DNA of 11,715 nt from JBGQDM01 sp041495845 (GCA_041495845.1 JBGQDM010000100.1:1-11715), one strand, 5' to 3'; positions 1 to 6,184 are shown, counted from the stretch's first letter. A program made the numbers and translations. Notes: generated by a model not told the origin, from the sequence alone.

Positions 1-1
1 G

Positions 2-2950
2 ATTTTGGAAATGCTGACCGAAGGAATCGCCGCCCGCCGCGGCCGCTATGGGGCGTATCTGCACCGCGACAAAGTGAACCACAGATTGCGCGCGCGCCGT
101 GGCAGCCGCCTGGCCGCCATCACCAGCGGCGGTGCGATTCCGGAAACTGGCCTGTACACCGTGGTGGCCCAACCGGAAGGCGCTGTGGTGGGGACACTCG
201 ACGAAGATTTTGCCGTCGAGAGCAGCGCCGGTGACGTCATGCTGCTCGGCAATTCGTCGTGGCGGATTCGCAAAATCGAAAACGTCAGCAGCCGCGTGCT
301 GGTGGAGGATGCGCACGGTGCCGCGCCTACGATTCCCTTTTGGCGCGGCGAAGCACCAGCGCGCACGCACGAGCTTTCCGCCTTTGTCGGCGACTTGCGC
401 CAGGCCATCAGCGACCGCATGCCGGGCATCGCGCCGGTGGGCACATGGAGCGCGCATTCCGCAGTAATCGCCACCGTGGACTGGCTGCAGCACGAGTGCG
501 GCCTCGGCCACTCTGCCGCCGAGCAGGCAGCGGAGTACATCCTGCAGGGGCGCGCCGTGTTGGGCGCGGTGCCCACGCAAACCACCATCATCGCCGAACG
601 TTTCTTCGACGAAGGCGGCGGTATGCAGCTCGTCATCCACGCGCCTTTCGGCGGCCGCATTAACAAAGCCTGGGGACTAGCGCTGCGCAAGCGGTTCTGC
701 CGTGGCTTCAATTTCGAACTGCAGGCAGCCGCCACTGAGGAAGGCCTCAACATCGCACTCGCCGAACAACACAGCTTCCCGCTGGCGGATGTATTTCAGT
801 TTCTTCATCCGCAGACCGTGCAGGGCCTGCTGGAGCAGGCAGCGTTGGCTTCGCCCATCTTCGGCACGCGCTGGAAGTGGGATGCGCAGCGTTCGCTGGC
901 ACTCCTCCGTTTCCGTAACGGAAAGAAGATTCCGCCGCAAATCCAGCGCATTCGATCGGATGATCTGCTGGCCTCCGTTTTTCCCGACGTGGCGGCGTGT
1001 CAGGAAAATGTGGCCGGTGACATTCAGATCCCCGACCATCCGCTCGTCGCCGAAGTGATGAAAGATGTGCTCACCGAGGCCATGGACCTCGACGGACTGA
1101 AAGCCGTCCTCAACGGCATGGCCGACGGCAGCATTCGCTGCCTGTCGGTGGACACGCCTGTGCCGTCGCAGTTTTCCCACGAAATTCTGAATGCGAACCC
1201 GTACGCCTACCTTGATGATGCGCCGCTCGAGGAGCGTCGTGCCCGCGCCGTGGAAATGCGCCGCGTACTGCCTGAATCGGTGCTGGAGGAAGTCGGCAAG
1301 CTCGACCCGCACGCCATCGCACAGGTGCGGCAGGAAGCGTGGCCCGACGTGCGAGACGCTGACGAACTGCACGACGCGATGCACACGCTGATTGCCTTGC
1401 CGGAAAATTTTGCCGCCGCGCCCGGAGTCCCGGTACAGCAGTGGACGATTTATTTCGAGCGCCTCGTGCAACAGAACCGCGCAGCGCGAGCCACCGTAGA
1501 AGGCCGAGTCTACTGGGTGGCCGCCGAGCGGGCCCGCAGTTTTGTCACGCTGTTTCCTGCCGCACATTTCGCACCACTCCTGCCCGATGTCGAGACCGCA
1601 CCGGCATCTCGCGAGGATGCTCTGCTGGCGCTCGCCACCGGCTGGCTCGGGCACTCCGGCCCGGTAACGTCCAGTTCTCTTGGCGGAGCACTGGGCTTGC
1701 CCGCCCATGAAATCGAACAGGCGTTGCTGCGTCTCGAAGCCAGCGGCACCGTGTTGCGTGGGAAGTTCACCGACCAGGCCTTCCGCCCCGGACTGCTTGC
1801 GCCCGGCGAAAACGAGTGGTGCGAGCGGCGTTTGCTGGCCCGCATTCATCGCCTCACGGTGGGCATGCTGCGCAAGCAAATCGAGCCCGCTACGGCAGCG
1901 CAGTTTCTCCGCTGGCTCATGCGCTGGCAACACGTCGCTCCCGGGTCGCAAACCGCCGGCGACCGCGGACTGCTGGAAGTGCTCGGCCAATTGCAGGGTT
2001 TTGAAATTCCTGCCAACGCCTGGGAGCGGCAGATATTGGCGCGGCGCGTGGCTAATTACGATCCGCAATGGCTGGACCAGTTGTGCCTGACCGGCGCGGT
2101 GGGTTGGGGACGGCTTTCGCCCCATCCGGCAACGCTCGAAGACTCGAACACCGGCCGTCGCCGCGTAATTCCCACTAGCGTCGCGCCCATTACTTTTTTT
2201 GTGCGCGAGGATGCCGACTGGATGCAGCCGCACCGCACCGACGCGGACGACACGCGCGGCCTGAGTACGGGCGCGCGCGCCGTGCTGGAACTCTTGCGAG
2301 CGCAGGGCGCGTCGTTTTTCGCCGACCTCGTCCGCGGCTCCGGCAAGCTGAAAGCGGAAATCGAAACCGCGCTCTGGGAACTGGTCGCCGCGGGCATCGT
2401 CACCGCTGACGGCTTCGACAATCTGCGCTCGCTGATTGATCCCAAACGCCGCGCTGGACAAGGCTCCGGCCGTACTTCCCGTCCGCGCCACGCCGCCGGA
2501 CGCTGGGCGCTGCTCCATTCGGCGGTGCCGCAAGACCGCACCAAGATTGCCGAAGCAACCGCCTGGGTGCTGTTGCAGCGCTATGGCGTCATCTTTCGCG
2601 ACCTGCTGGCACGGGAGAGCAGTCTGCCACCCTGGCGCGAATTGCTCATCGCCTGCCGCCGCCTCGAAGATCGCGGTGAAATTCGCGGTGGTCGTTTTGT
2701 GGACGGATTCTCCGGCGAGCAGTTCGCGCTGCCGGTGGCCGTGGAATCATTGCGCGCCTCGCGCAAGATGCCGCTGACGGGTGAGACCCTGACCCTCTCC
2801 GCCGCCGACCCGCTGAACCTGGTGGGCATTCTCGTGCCGGGCGAACGCGTGCCGGCAATTTCAGGCCGAACGGTGATCTATCGCGACGGCGCGGCCGTGG
2901 TCCCCGGCGAAAGTAGCGTAGCGTCTTCCGACCTTGCGGCCAGCGGGTAG
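2..2950 (+). CDS. lhr: Lhr-type ATP-dependent helicase, C-terminal part (5' end outside window)
   Basis: The reading frame is already open at base 2 and runs 982 codons to a TAG at 2948-2950. The visible protein opens with the region that follows the two RecA domains in Lhr-family superfamily 2 helicases: a winged-helix end (GRYGAYLHRD), then a beta-barrel segment with the conserved-looking stretch DEDFAVESSAGDVMLLGNSSW near residues 67-87. Residues about 160-370 match the DEAD/H-associated domain (GRAVLGAVPTQTTIIAERFF, HAPFGGRINKAWGLALRKRF). The rest, to residue 982, corresponds to the long Lhr C-terminal extension of repeated winged-helix units. Lhr proteins are about 1500 residues, so roughly the first 500, with both ATPase domains, lie upstream of the window. 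Family members are 3'-5' single-strand DNA translocases and RNA:DNA helicases linked to DNA repair. Coding is continuous with no frameshift, and the gene ends 72 bp before the accessory region. Confidence 0.93.
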   Translation: MLEMLTEGIAARRGRYGAYLHRDKVNHRLRARRGSRLAAITSGGAIPETGLYTVVAQPEGAVVGTLDEDFAVESSAGDVMLLGNSSWRIRKIENVSSRVLVEDAHGAAPTIPFWRGEAPARTHELSAFVGDLRQAISDRMPGIAPVGTWSAHSAVIATVDWLQHECGLGHSAAEQAAEYILQGRAVLGAVPTQTTIIAERFFDEGGGMQLVIHAPFGGRINKAWGLALRKRFCRGFNFELQAAATEEGLNIALAEQHSFPLADVFQFLHPQTVQGLLEQAALASPIFGTRWKWDAQRSLALLRFRNGKKIPPQIQRIRSDDLLASVFPDVAACQENVAGDIQIPDHPLVAEVMKDVLTEAMDLDGLKAVLNGMADGSIRCLSVDTPVPSQFSHEILNANPYAYLDDAPLEERRARAVEMRRVLPESVLEEVGKLDPHAIAQVRQEAWPDVRDADELHDAMHTLIALPENFAAAPGVPVQQWTIYFERLVQQNRAARATVEGRVYWVAAERARSFVTLFPAAHFAPLLPDVETAPASREDALLALATGWLGHSGPVTSSSLGGALGLPAHEIEQALLRLEASGTVLRGKFTDQAFRPGLLAPGENEWCERRLLARIHRLTVGMLRKQIEPATAAQFLRWLMRWQHVAPGSQTAGDRGLLEVLGQLQGFEIPANAWERQILARRVANYDPQWLDQLCLTGAVGWGRLSPHPATLEDSNTGRRRVIPTSVAPITFFVREDADWMQPHRTDADDTRGLSTGARAVLELLRAQGASFFADLVRGSGKLKAEIETALWELVAAGIVTADGFDNLRSLIDPKRRAGQGSGRTSRPRHAAGRWALLHSAVPQDRTKIAEATAWVLLQRYGVIFRDLLARESSLPPWRELLIACRRLEDRGEIRGGRFVDGFSGEQFALPVAVESLRASRKMPLTGETLTLSAADPLNLVGILVPGERVPAISGRTVIYRDGAAVVPGESSVASSDLAASG

Positions 2951-3007
2951 GGGTGATGCTGGGAGGTGAAGTGTAGCTCGCGGACGTACGGGGAGCGGCA
3001 GGGAAAT

Positions 3008-3022
3008 TTGCTGGACCTGCTC
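3008..3022. repeat. possible decayed third attachment site
   Basis: Bases 3008-3022 match the 3' end of the tRNA-Ala gene as read on the plus strand (6139-6153) at 13 of 15 positions, including the TGGACCTG acceptor block. It lies just beyond the stop codon of the minus-strand zinc-ribbon gene and 58 bp after the helicase gene, where the outer edge of an older element would be expected. The match is short and could be chance. Confidence 0.25.
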
Positions 3023-3616
3023 CTAGTCCAACTCGCCTTCTTCTTGCCTGGTAGCCTCGGCCTCGTTTTCAATGCAAGACATGAGTATCTGAGCACTGAA
3101 GTTGAAGGCACACTGAGCACAGCACATGCCACGCTGGTTCGAGCGCTTATGGTGCCACAAATACCTCATCAAAGGCGTATCCGCACCACACACCTTGCAC
3201 TTTGTCGGCTTCCTGCCCTTGAACCGAAAAAGAAGTAAGGCAGGAGTCAACGGCCGGAAAATAGCCGTCGTCTCATCGCTTTCGTACTCTCGGAGACTGT
3301 CCAAATCCGCTTGTTCATTCTCGTCCTCGACCACAGCGTCATAGGCCTGAAACTGATCGCGCTGATCCGCTACAATCTTGGTGTTGGCGTCAGTTTCTTG
3401 CACGATCTTTAGAACTAACCCGGGAACGCAGTCTTTGCAGGAAAATCCGACTTCTCGTGGCCCGGGTATCGCGCCTTCTGAAGAACCGCTCAACGCATAG
3501 CGCATGAATGGCTCCGGAGCTCGCTTGCATATGTCGCAACTTGCTGGCAACCGACTGCTGTACCGAAAATCTCCGGCGGTGGTTGCTGAGAATTTGAGTT
3601 CTTCGTATGCCAACAC
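3023..3616 (-). CDS. hypothetical protein with two related CxxC...CxxC (zinc-ribbon-like) modules
   Basis: I do not recognise a named family. The 197-residue protein has two cysteine clusters: C27-x2-C30 with C60-x2-C63, and C140-x2-C143 with C166-x2-C169 (C165 is also Cys). In both, the first CxxC is followed after a few residues by P-x-MRY (PFMRYAL and PLMRYLW), so the two halves look like diverged copies of one metal-binding module. An acidic linker rich in D, E and Q (about 77-118) separates them. The likely start is GTG at 3616 or the adjacent TTG at 3613, both just after a GGGGAG ribosome-binding sequence. The frame stays open to 3757, but that extension is translated tRNA fragment and is unlikely to be real. 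Base composition is less GC-rich than the helicase gene. It lies between the helicase and the left attachment repeat, so it may be cargo of an older element. Nucleic-acid binding is a guess from the zinc-ribbon pattern. Confidence 0.7.
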   Translation of the reverse strand: MLAYEELKFSATTAGDFRYSSRLPASCDICKRAPEPFMRYALSGSSEGAIPGPREVGFSCKDCVPGLVLKIVQETDANTKIVADQRDQFQAYDAVVEDENEQADLDSLREYESDETTAIFRPLTPALLLFRFKGRKPTKCKVCGADTPLMRYLWHHKRSNQRGMCCAQCAFNFSAQILMSCIENEAEATRQEEGELD

Positions 3617-3655
3617 TGTCTCCCCATTGCCGCTTCGCGCGTTCGTGTCCAAGGA

Positions 3656-3691
3656 AACAACGTCCGTGCAGCGGGTGCTCGCCCCGTCTAA
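3656..3691 (+). pseudogene. remnant of an integrase C-terminal tail
   Basis: In the frame ending at TAA 3689-3691 the last residues read NNVRAAGARPV. The intact integrase ends TNVPAAGTRPV in the same position relative to its attachment site, 8 of 11 identical. At DNA level 3656-3677 matches 6090-6111 at 14 of 22 positions, and identity becomes near-complete from 3678. No catalytic part of a second integrase is visible upstream. This suggests a related element once sat here with its integrase end next to the tRNA. Confidence 0.55.
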
Positions 3692-3750
3692 GTTGTTGGG
3701 AGGATTGGTGGACCTGGTCGGGATCGAACCGACGACCTCTTCCATGCCAT
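3678..3750. repeat. left attachment site (attL), direct repeat of 6112-6184
   Basis: These 73 bp match 6112-6184 with a single mismatch (3702 G versus 6136 T). The inner 45 bp are tRNA-Ala sequence from the CCA end to the first base of the anticodon loop; the outer 28 bp are flank shared with the integrase 3' end. Identity stops exactly after the loop sequence ATGCCAT, which points to strand exchange within or next to the anticodon loop, a known position for tyrosine integrases that use tRNA genes. Confidence 0.88.
3706..3750 (-). pseudogene. 3' fragment of tRNA-Ala (nt 32-76)
   Basis: The fragment contains the anticodon loop with GGC, the 3' strand of the anticodon stem, the T arm, the acceptor 3' strand and an encoded CCA. 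The 5' half (acceptor 5' strand, D arm, 5' anticodon strand) is absent and replaced by unrelated sequence from 3751. It is the displaced original 3' end left by insertion of the element. Confidence 0.88.
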
Positions 3751-4064
3751 TTCTCACCCCTCACTCGGACGCTGCGACACCGACGATTCCCGAACAGCAC
3801 CGAGGGGCAGTGATCATGCGGCTTTGACCGCTGTTTGCTGCCTCGCCACTCACCCTGAGCGACACCGACCGACACCGCCGGACACGTTCAGGGATGGCAG
3901 GGTTACGACACAAGTCACGACACAAAAGAAGGAGTCCCAAACGCGACGCTCCCCTGGGGACCACCCCCGCCCCCTGCCGAGAATATCGGTAAAGCTCCAC
4001 AGCTGATTCCGAGTCGAAAACGGAAGACGGGCAGGCGGTCGGTTGTTGGTGAAATGGCGATATT
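3751..4064. other. non-coding left end of the element
   Basis: I see no convincing gene here on either strand; the short open frames look like composition shadows. It holds the left cluster of CGACAC repeats (3775-3925), a TCCCC/GGGGA inverted repeat at 3950-3960, and the start of the hairpin repeat at 4041-4078. In the excised circle it would be the arm on the far side of the crossover from the integrase gene. Confidence 0.6.
3775..3925 (+). promoter_or_regulatory. cluster of CGACAC direct repeats, candidate integrase arm-type sites
   Basis: CGACAC occurs in one orientation at 3775, 3860, 3870, 3906 and 3918, with a GGACAC variant at 3880. The copies at 3860-3880 are spaced 10 bp apart. The pair ACGACACAA at 3905-3913 and 3917-3925 is spaced 12 bp, and this pair within a 27-bp block (3900-3926) recurs perfectly at 6068-6094. 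Repeats on both sides of the crossover fit arm-type binding sites of lambda-like integrases, but binding is inferred. Confidence 0.45.
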
Positions 4065-4078
4065 TCAACAGTTATCGT
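4041..4078 (-). repeat. hairpin repeat, copy 3 (inverted)
   Basis: Bases 4062-4078 are the reverse complement of 4565-4581 with one mismatch in 17, including 13 consecutive perfect pairs (4066-4078 with 4565-4577). The similarity continues in diverged form to a shared CACCAAC block. The copy folds by itself: GTTG (4045-4048) pairs with CAAC (4066-4069) and AAAT (4052-4055) with ATTT (4062-4065), leaving a three-base bulge. It contains the last codons and stop of the 4065-4541 gene. Confidence 0.6.
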
Positions 4079-4541
4079 TCAGCCACGCTTTAGCTTGTTC
4101 GAGGGAGCAGTTGGTTGCTATCCGCAGTTCGCGGATGGCCTCCAGTCGGCGACCGTCTCGGGCGAGTGACTGTATTCGACCCTGAACCTCAGGAGAGACA
4201 TCCTTCAATCGCACTGCCGCCTCGGAGCCGTCTTCGCTCAACTTGAATCCTAGGGCAGTACCGTCATCCTTCTCCAGCAGCCAGAGACTCAACCCACCGA
4301 CGGTTGACCCTTCCGGTGGATTGCTTCCCATGCGGTTTACATAATGGGAAAGGCTCTGCTTTGCTGCTGCAACGCTGGCATTAAAATCATCGAGTTCTTC
4401 GGCTCTAACAGGTTTGAGAATGTTGACGTGCCAACCGTCATGGGCCTCGTAGACGACCGCCACGGTAGCCGCACTTTCATCTGAAATCTCGCAATCAGTC
4501 CGACACTCATCGACGTTGCCGAGTACCGTCATGAAGAACAC
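4065..4541 (-). CDS. hypothetical protein with bL12 C-terminal-like domain
   Basis: The protein has 158 residues. Its last 40 (about 119-155) have the pattern of the ribosomal protein L7/L12 C-terminal fold: a short helix, GRRLEAIRELR, then a turn and SLEQAKAWLND, which resembles the K-x-x-AI-K-x-x-R-x-x-TG-x-x-L-x-x-AK pattern. In L7/L12 this domain contacts translation factors; copies in other bacterial proteins have unclear roles. Residues 1-115 carry no motif I know; there is no signal peptide and the composition is acidic, so it is probably cytosolic. The start is taken as GTG at 4541, because GAGG lies 7 nt upstream; the in-frame ATG at 4532 is too far from that site. Its stop lies inside hairpin repeat copy 3. 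It is the last of three minus-strand cargo genes. Confidence 0.75.
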   Translation of the reverse strand: MFFMTVLGNVDECRTDCEISDESAATVAVVYEAHDGWHVNILKPVRAEELDDFNASVAAAKQSLSHYVNRMGSNPPEGSTVGGLSLWLLEKDDGTALGFKLSEDGSEAAVRLKDVSPEVQGRIQSLARDGRRLEAIRELRIATNCSLEQAKAWLNDNC

Positions 4542-4564
4542 GGGGAATCCTCGGTGACAAGAAT

Positions 4565-4602
4565 ACGATAACTGTTGTAATCAGGCGTTTACACCAACTA
4601 CC
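4565..4602 (+). repeat. hairpin repeat, copy 1
   Basis: Positions 4567-4601 match 4810-4844 at 31 of 35 positions, with the last 22 perfect (4580-4601 and 4823-4844). Within this copy GTTG (4574-4577) can pair with CAAC (4595-4598) and TAA (4578-4580) with TTA (4589-4591), leaving a CAC bulge on the 3' side, the same shape as in copy 3. It overlaps the stop codon of the membrane-peptide gene. Confidence 0.7.
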
Positions 4603-4798
4603 AGCGAGGACGCCTGCGCGAAACCACCCATTTTGCCGACGCGATGATGCCGCCCAAGACTATAGCCTCTACCGCAATGAAGAATGCCCAGTTCGTTGGT
4701 CTGAACAACAGCCAATCCACAACCAAATTGATGGCTACGGCAACAGCTATCACAGCGATTACGCCCGGCTGTGTCCAAGCGCTCCGTTGCGTGTTCAT
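4598..4798 (-). CDS. small two-helix membrane protein
   Basis: A 66-residue protein with two hydrophobic stretches, about residues 12-31 (VIAVIAVAVAINLVVDWLLF) and 37-55 (WAFFIAVEAIVLGGIIASA), joined by a short polar turn and ending in a basic tail (SRRRPRW). This predicts a two-pass inner-membrane peptide with both ends probably cytoplasmic. The ATG at 4798 is the natural start, but I see no strong ribosome-binding site. It is flanked by hairpin repeats: copy 1 overlaps its TAG and copy 2 lies 12 bp upstream of its start. Function unknown. Two-helix peptides in mobile islands can be holin-, toxin- or immunity-like, but nothing here decides that. Confidence 0.6.
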   Translation of the reverse strand: MNTQRSAWTQPGVIAVIAVAVAINLVVDWLLFRPTNWAFFIAVEAIVLGGIIASAKWVVSRRRPRW

Positions 4799-4809
4799 GT
4801 CGAGCCAAT

Positions 4810-4844
4810 GATAGTTGATGTGATCAGGCGTTTACACCAACTAC
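4810..4844 (+). repeat. hairpin repeat, copy 2
   Basis: Direct repeat of 4567-4601 (31 of 35 identical, last 22 perfect). It has the best stem of the family: 4812-4821 pairs with 4834-4843 at 9 of 10 positions around a 12-nt loop. It lies between the 92-residue fragment and the membrane-peptide gene. Confidence 0.7.
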
Positions 4845-4866
4845 GGGTCAATGACTGCAATGGCGA

Positions 4867-4878
4867 CTGTCACGACAG
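4867..4878 (-). terminator. weak hairpin after the 92-residue gene
   Basis: CTGTC and GACAG form a 5-bp stem with a 2-nt loop, 16 bp downstream of the stop of the 4894-5172 gene. There is no T run, so it is a poor intrinsic terminator. Confidence 0.2.
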
Positions 4879-4893
4879 CTATTCACGAAGGAT

Positions 4894-5172
4894 TCACGGG
4901 TTTACACTCGGAGCGATTTTGACAGCAGACGACAACACTTGCTGAATGCGTTCTTCGTTACGAGCCTGTACTTCGAGAGAGACCACGTAGCCGTTTAGAA
5001 AAATCGAGTATATGCCGCGACGGTAGCCGAAGTTTGGTTTTTCCGGAACTTTCAGAATTGCCCCCATGAAGTTCATACCTGAGATTCTTACCGGAAATTC
5101 TTCGCGCTCCGTTAGCAAACCGTCTCTCTCCAGCTGGTGTCGGACGCTACGAACGTAGGCGGTCGTTGACAT
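4894..5172 (-). CDS. hypothetical protein fragment, likely 5'-truncated
   Basis: A 92-residue product from ATG 5172 with a mixed alpha/beta look: helix SVRHQLERDG, then strands FPVRISGMNFMGAILKV and GIYSIFLNGYVVSLEVQA, then helix ERIQQVLSSAV. The hydrophobic GAILKV...YSIFLNGYVVSLEV pattern reminds me of the C-terminal half of secreted hypothetical proteins common in Acidobacteria, but I cannot name a family. The frame continues upstream of the ATG with protein-like sequence (ADSLENYPKT) until it meets integrase sequence near 5205, with no usable start there. The natural 5' end therefore seems lost at a junction with the integrase gene, and the ATG may be only an internal methionine. The stop region resembles part of the hairpin repeat (GTGTAAAC followed by TGA). 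Confidence 0.5.
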   Translation of the reverse strand: MSTTAYVRSVRHQLERDGLLTEREEFPVRISGMNFMGAILKVPEKPNFGYRRGIYSIFLNGYVVSLEVQARNEERIQQVLSSAVKIAPSVNP

Positions 5173-6125
5173 TGTTTTGGGGTAGTTCTCCAGAGAATCA
5201 GCGAGGAGTCCAAGCGAAGGAGAAACAACTCCTTGTGCAACTCAGAATCTACTTCAAGCAGGAACCGCTCAAGGCGATCACCGGAAAGCGGATTACGGAT
5301 TACAGGGCCTGGAGAGCCCATCAGGGCGTCGGGCCAGCGACGCTAAACGCGGAGCTTGGCATTTTGAGGCGGGTCCTGAAGCGGGCGAAGCTCTGGGCGC
5401 GTGTTGCTGACGATATACGGCCACTGAAGGAGCCGAAAACGATTGGACGGGCACTCACGGAGGAAGATAAACAACGGCTTCTCAAAACCGCTACGATGCG
5501 CCCCGAATGGGAAACGGCGTACCTTGCCGCGATCCTCTGCCTGAATACCACTGCAAGAGGCTGCGAGTTGAAAGGGCTGCAATGGTCCGACGTGGACCTA
5601 TTCGCTCGCACTCTAACGATTCGCACATCCAAAACGGCTTCGGGTGAAAGGGTAGTTCCTCTCACGGACGTTGCGATCTCCGCCCTGGCAAGGCTGCGCC
5701 GAAGAGCAGCGGGCTTTGGCGCGGTTGAACCATCGCACTATATCTTTGCTGCCTTTGTTCCCAAGTTCACATTCAGCGGCAAGCGAGTAGTGGACTACAA
5801 CGTCACCGCCTTTGACCCTACGCGGCATCTGAAAAGCTGGCGGACGGCCTGGAGGACGCTGACAAAGAAAGCGGGCCTGCCGGGGTTCCGGTTCCACGAT
5901 CTGCGGCACTGCGCCATCACTCAGCTCGCGGAGAATGGCACGTCGGACTCCACGATCATGGCGATTGCCGGTCACGTGAGCCGTCGAATGCTGGAGCGGT
6001 ACAGTCACGTCCGAATGGAAGCCAAGCGCACTGCGATGGAAGCTCTCGCTGTGAGCACAAGAACGGCGGGTTACGACACAAGTCACGACACAAATGTCCC
6101 AGCTGCGGGCACTCGCCCCGTCTAA
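5166..6125 (+). CDS. int: tyrosine recombinase (phage-type integrase), probably N-terminally truncated
   Basis: The 319-residue frame has a complete catalytic domain: R131 (TTARGCELKGLQW), K156 in the beta-hairpin (RTSKTASGER), H244 and R247 (FHDLRH), H270 (AGHVS) and nucleophile Y279 (ERYSHV). Residues about 13-100 form the core-binding domain (AKEKQLL...GILRRVLKRAKLW). Related integrases have roughly 80-100 further N-terminal residues that bind arm sites; these are missing. No ATG or GTG lies at a sensible position: the frame opens with TTG 5166, the next option is GTG at codon 24, and the first internal ATG is codon 111, inside the core-binding domain. The first dozen codons look non-homologous and overlap the reversed 92-residue gene. 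The C-terminal tail (DTSHDTNVPAAGTRPV) is encoded by an arm-type repeat and the attachment repeat. It would cut and rejoin attachment sites for integration or excision; activity without the N-terminal domain is doubtful. Confidence 0.88.
   Translation: MTLFWGSSPENQRGVQAKEKQLLVQLRIYFKQEPLKAITGKRITDYRAWRAHQGVGPATLNAELGILRRVLKRAKLWARVADDIRPLKEPKTIGRALTEEDKQRLLKTATMRPEWETAYLAAILCLNTTARGCELKGLQWSDVDLFARTLTIRTSKTASGERVVPLTDVAISALARLRRRAAGFGAVEPSHYIFAAFVPKFTFSGKRVVDYNVTAFDPTRHLKSWRTAWRTLTKKAGLPGFRFHDLRHCAITQLAENGTSDSTIMAIAGHVSRRMLERYSHVRMEAKRTAMEALAVSTRTAGYDTSHDTNVPAAGTRPV
6068..6094 (+). repeat. right copy of the 27-bp ACGACACAA pair, candidate arm-type site
   Basis: A perfect 27-bp match to 3900-3926, holding two ACGACACAA copies 12 bp apart (6073-6081 and 6085-6093). 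It lies inside the integrase coding tail, 17 bp from the attachment repeat, while its partner is about 150 bp inside the other end. Confidence 0.65.
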
Positions 6126-6184
6126 GTTGTTGGGATGATTGGTGGACCTGGTCGGGATCGAACCGACGACCTCTTCCATGCCAT
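6112..6184. repeat. right attachment site (attR) within integrase end and tRNA-Ala
   Basis: The 73-bp partner of 3678-3750 with one mismatch. It covers the last integrase codons and stop, a 14-bp spacer, and tRNA nt 76 down to nt 32. The element supplies the 3' part of the tRNA here and so restores a functional gene after integration. Confidence 0.88.

Larger units (their letters stand above)
3751..6184. mobile_element. small integrative element in tRNA-Ala(GGC), about 2.43 kb
   Basis: The repeats at 3678-3750 and 6112-6184 bound a 2434-bp unit. The integrase gene sits at the right end and its 3' end runs into the attachment repeat; the intact tRNA gene is at that same end, the usual layout for tRNA-targeting tyrosine-recombinase islands. 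Cargo is three small minus-strand genes (4065-5172) separated by related hairpin repeats. Composition is visibly more AT-rich than in the flanking genes. The integrase seems N-terminally truncated, and the 92-residue gene beside it 5'-truncated, so the element is probably no longer autonomous. Confidence 0.85.

Noticed and set aside
677..2533. Long open frame (618 codons) antisense to the helicase gene
   Set aside because: It mirrors the codon bias of a high-GC gene on the other strand, its product has no coherent domain, and the plus-strand helicase is unmistakable.
3617..3757. Upstream extension of the zinc-ribbon gene to an ATG at 3757
   Set aside because: This stretch is translated tRNA fragment and attachment flank (reads GSIPTRSTN); the GGGGAG site before 3616 gives a better start.
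3761..4068. Short open frames at the left end of the element
   Set aside because: They overlap the CGACAC repeats on both strands, have odd composition and no ribosome-binding site; the region is better read as recombination-arm DNA.
4041..4844. Integron attC sites
   Set aside because: The repeats lack the RYYYAAC and GTTRRRY cores and are shorter than attC, and no integron-type integrase with its extra domain is present. The bulged hairpin resemblance is only structural.
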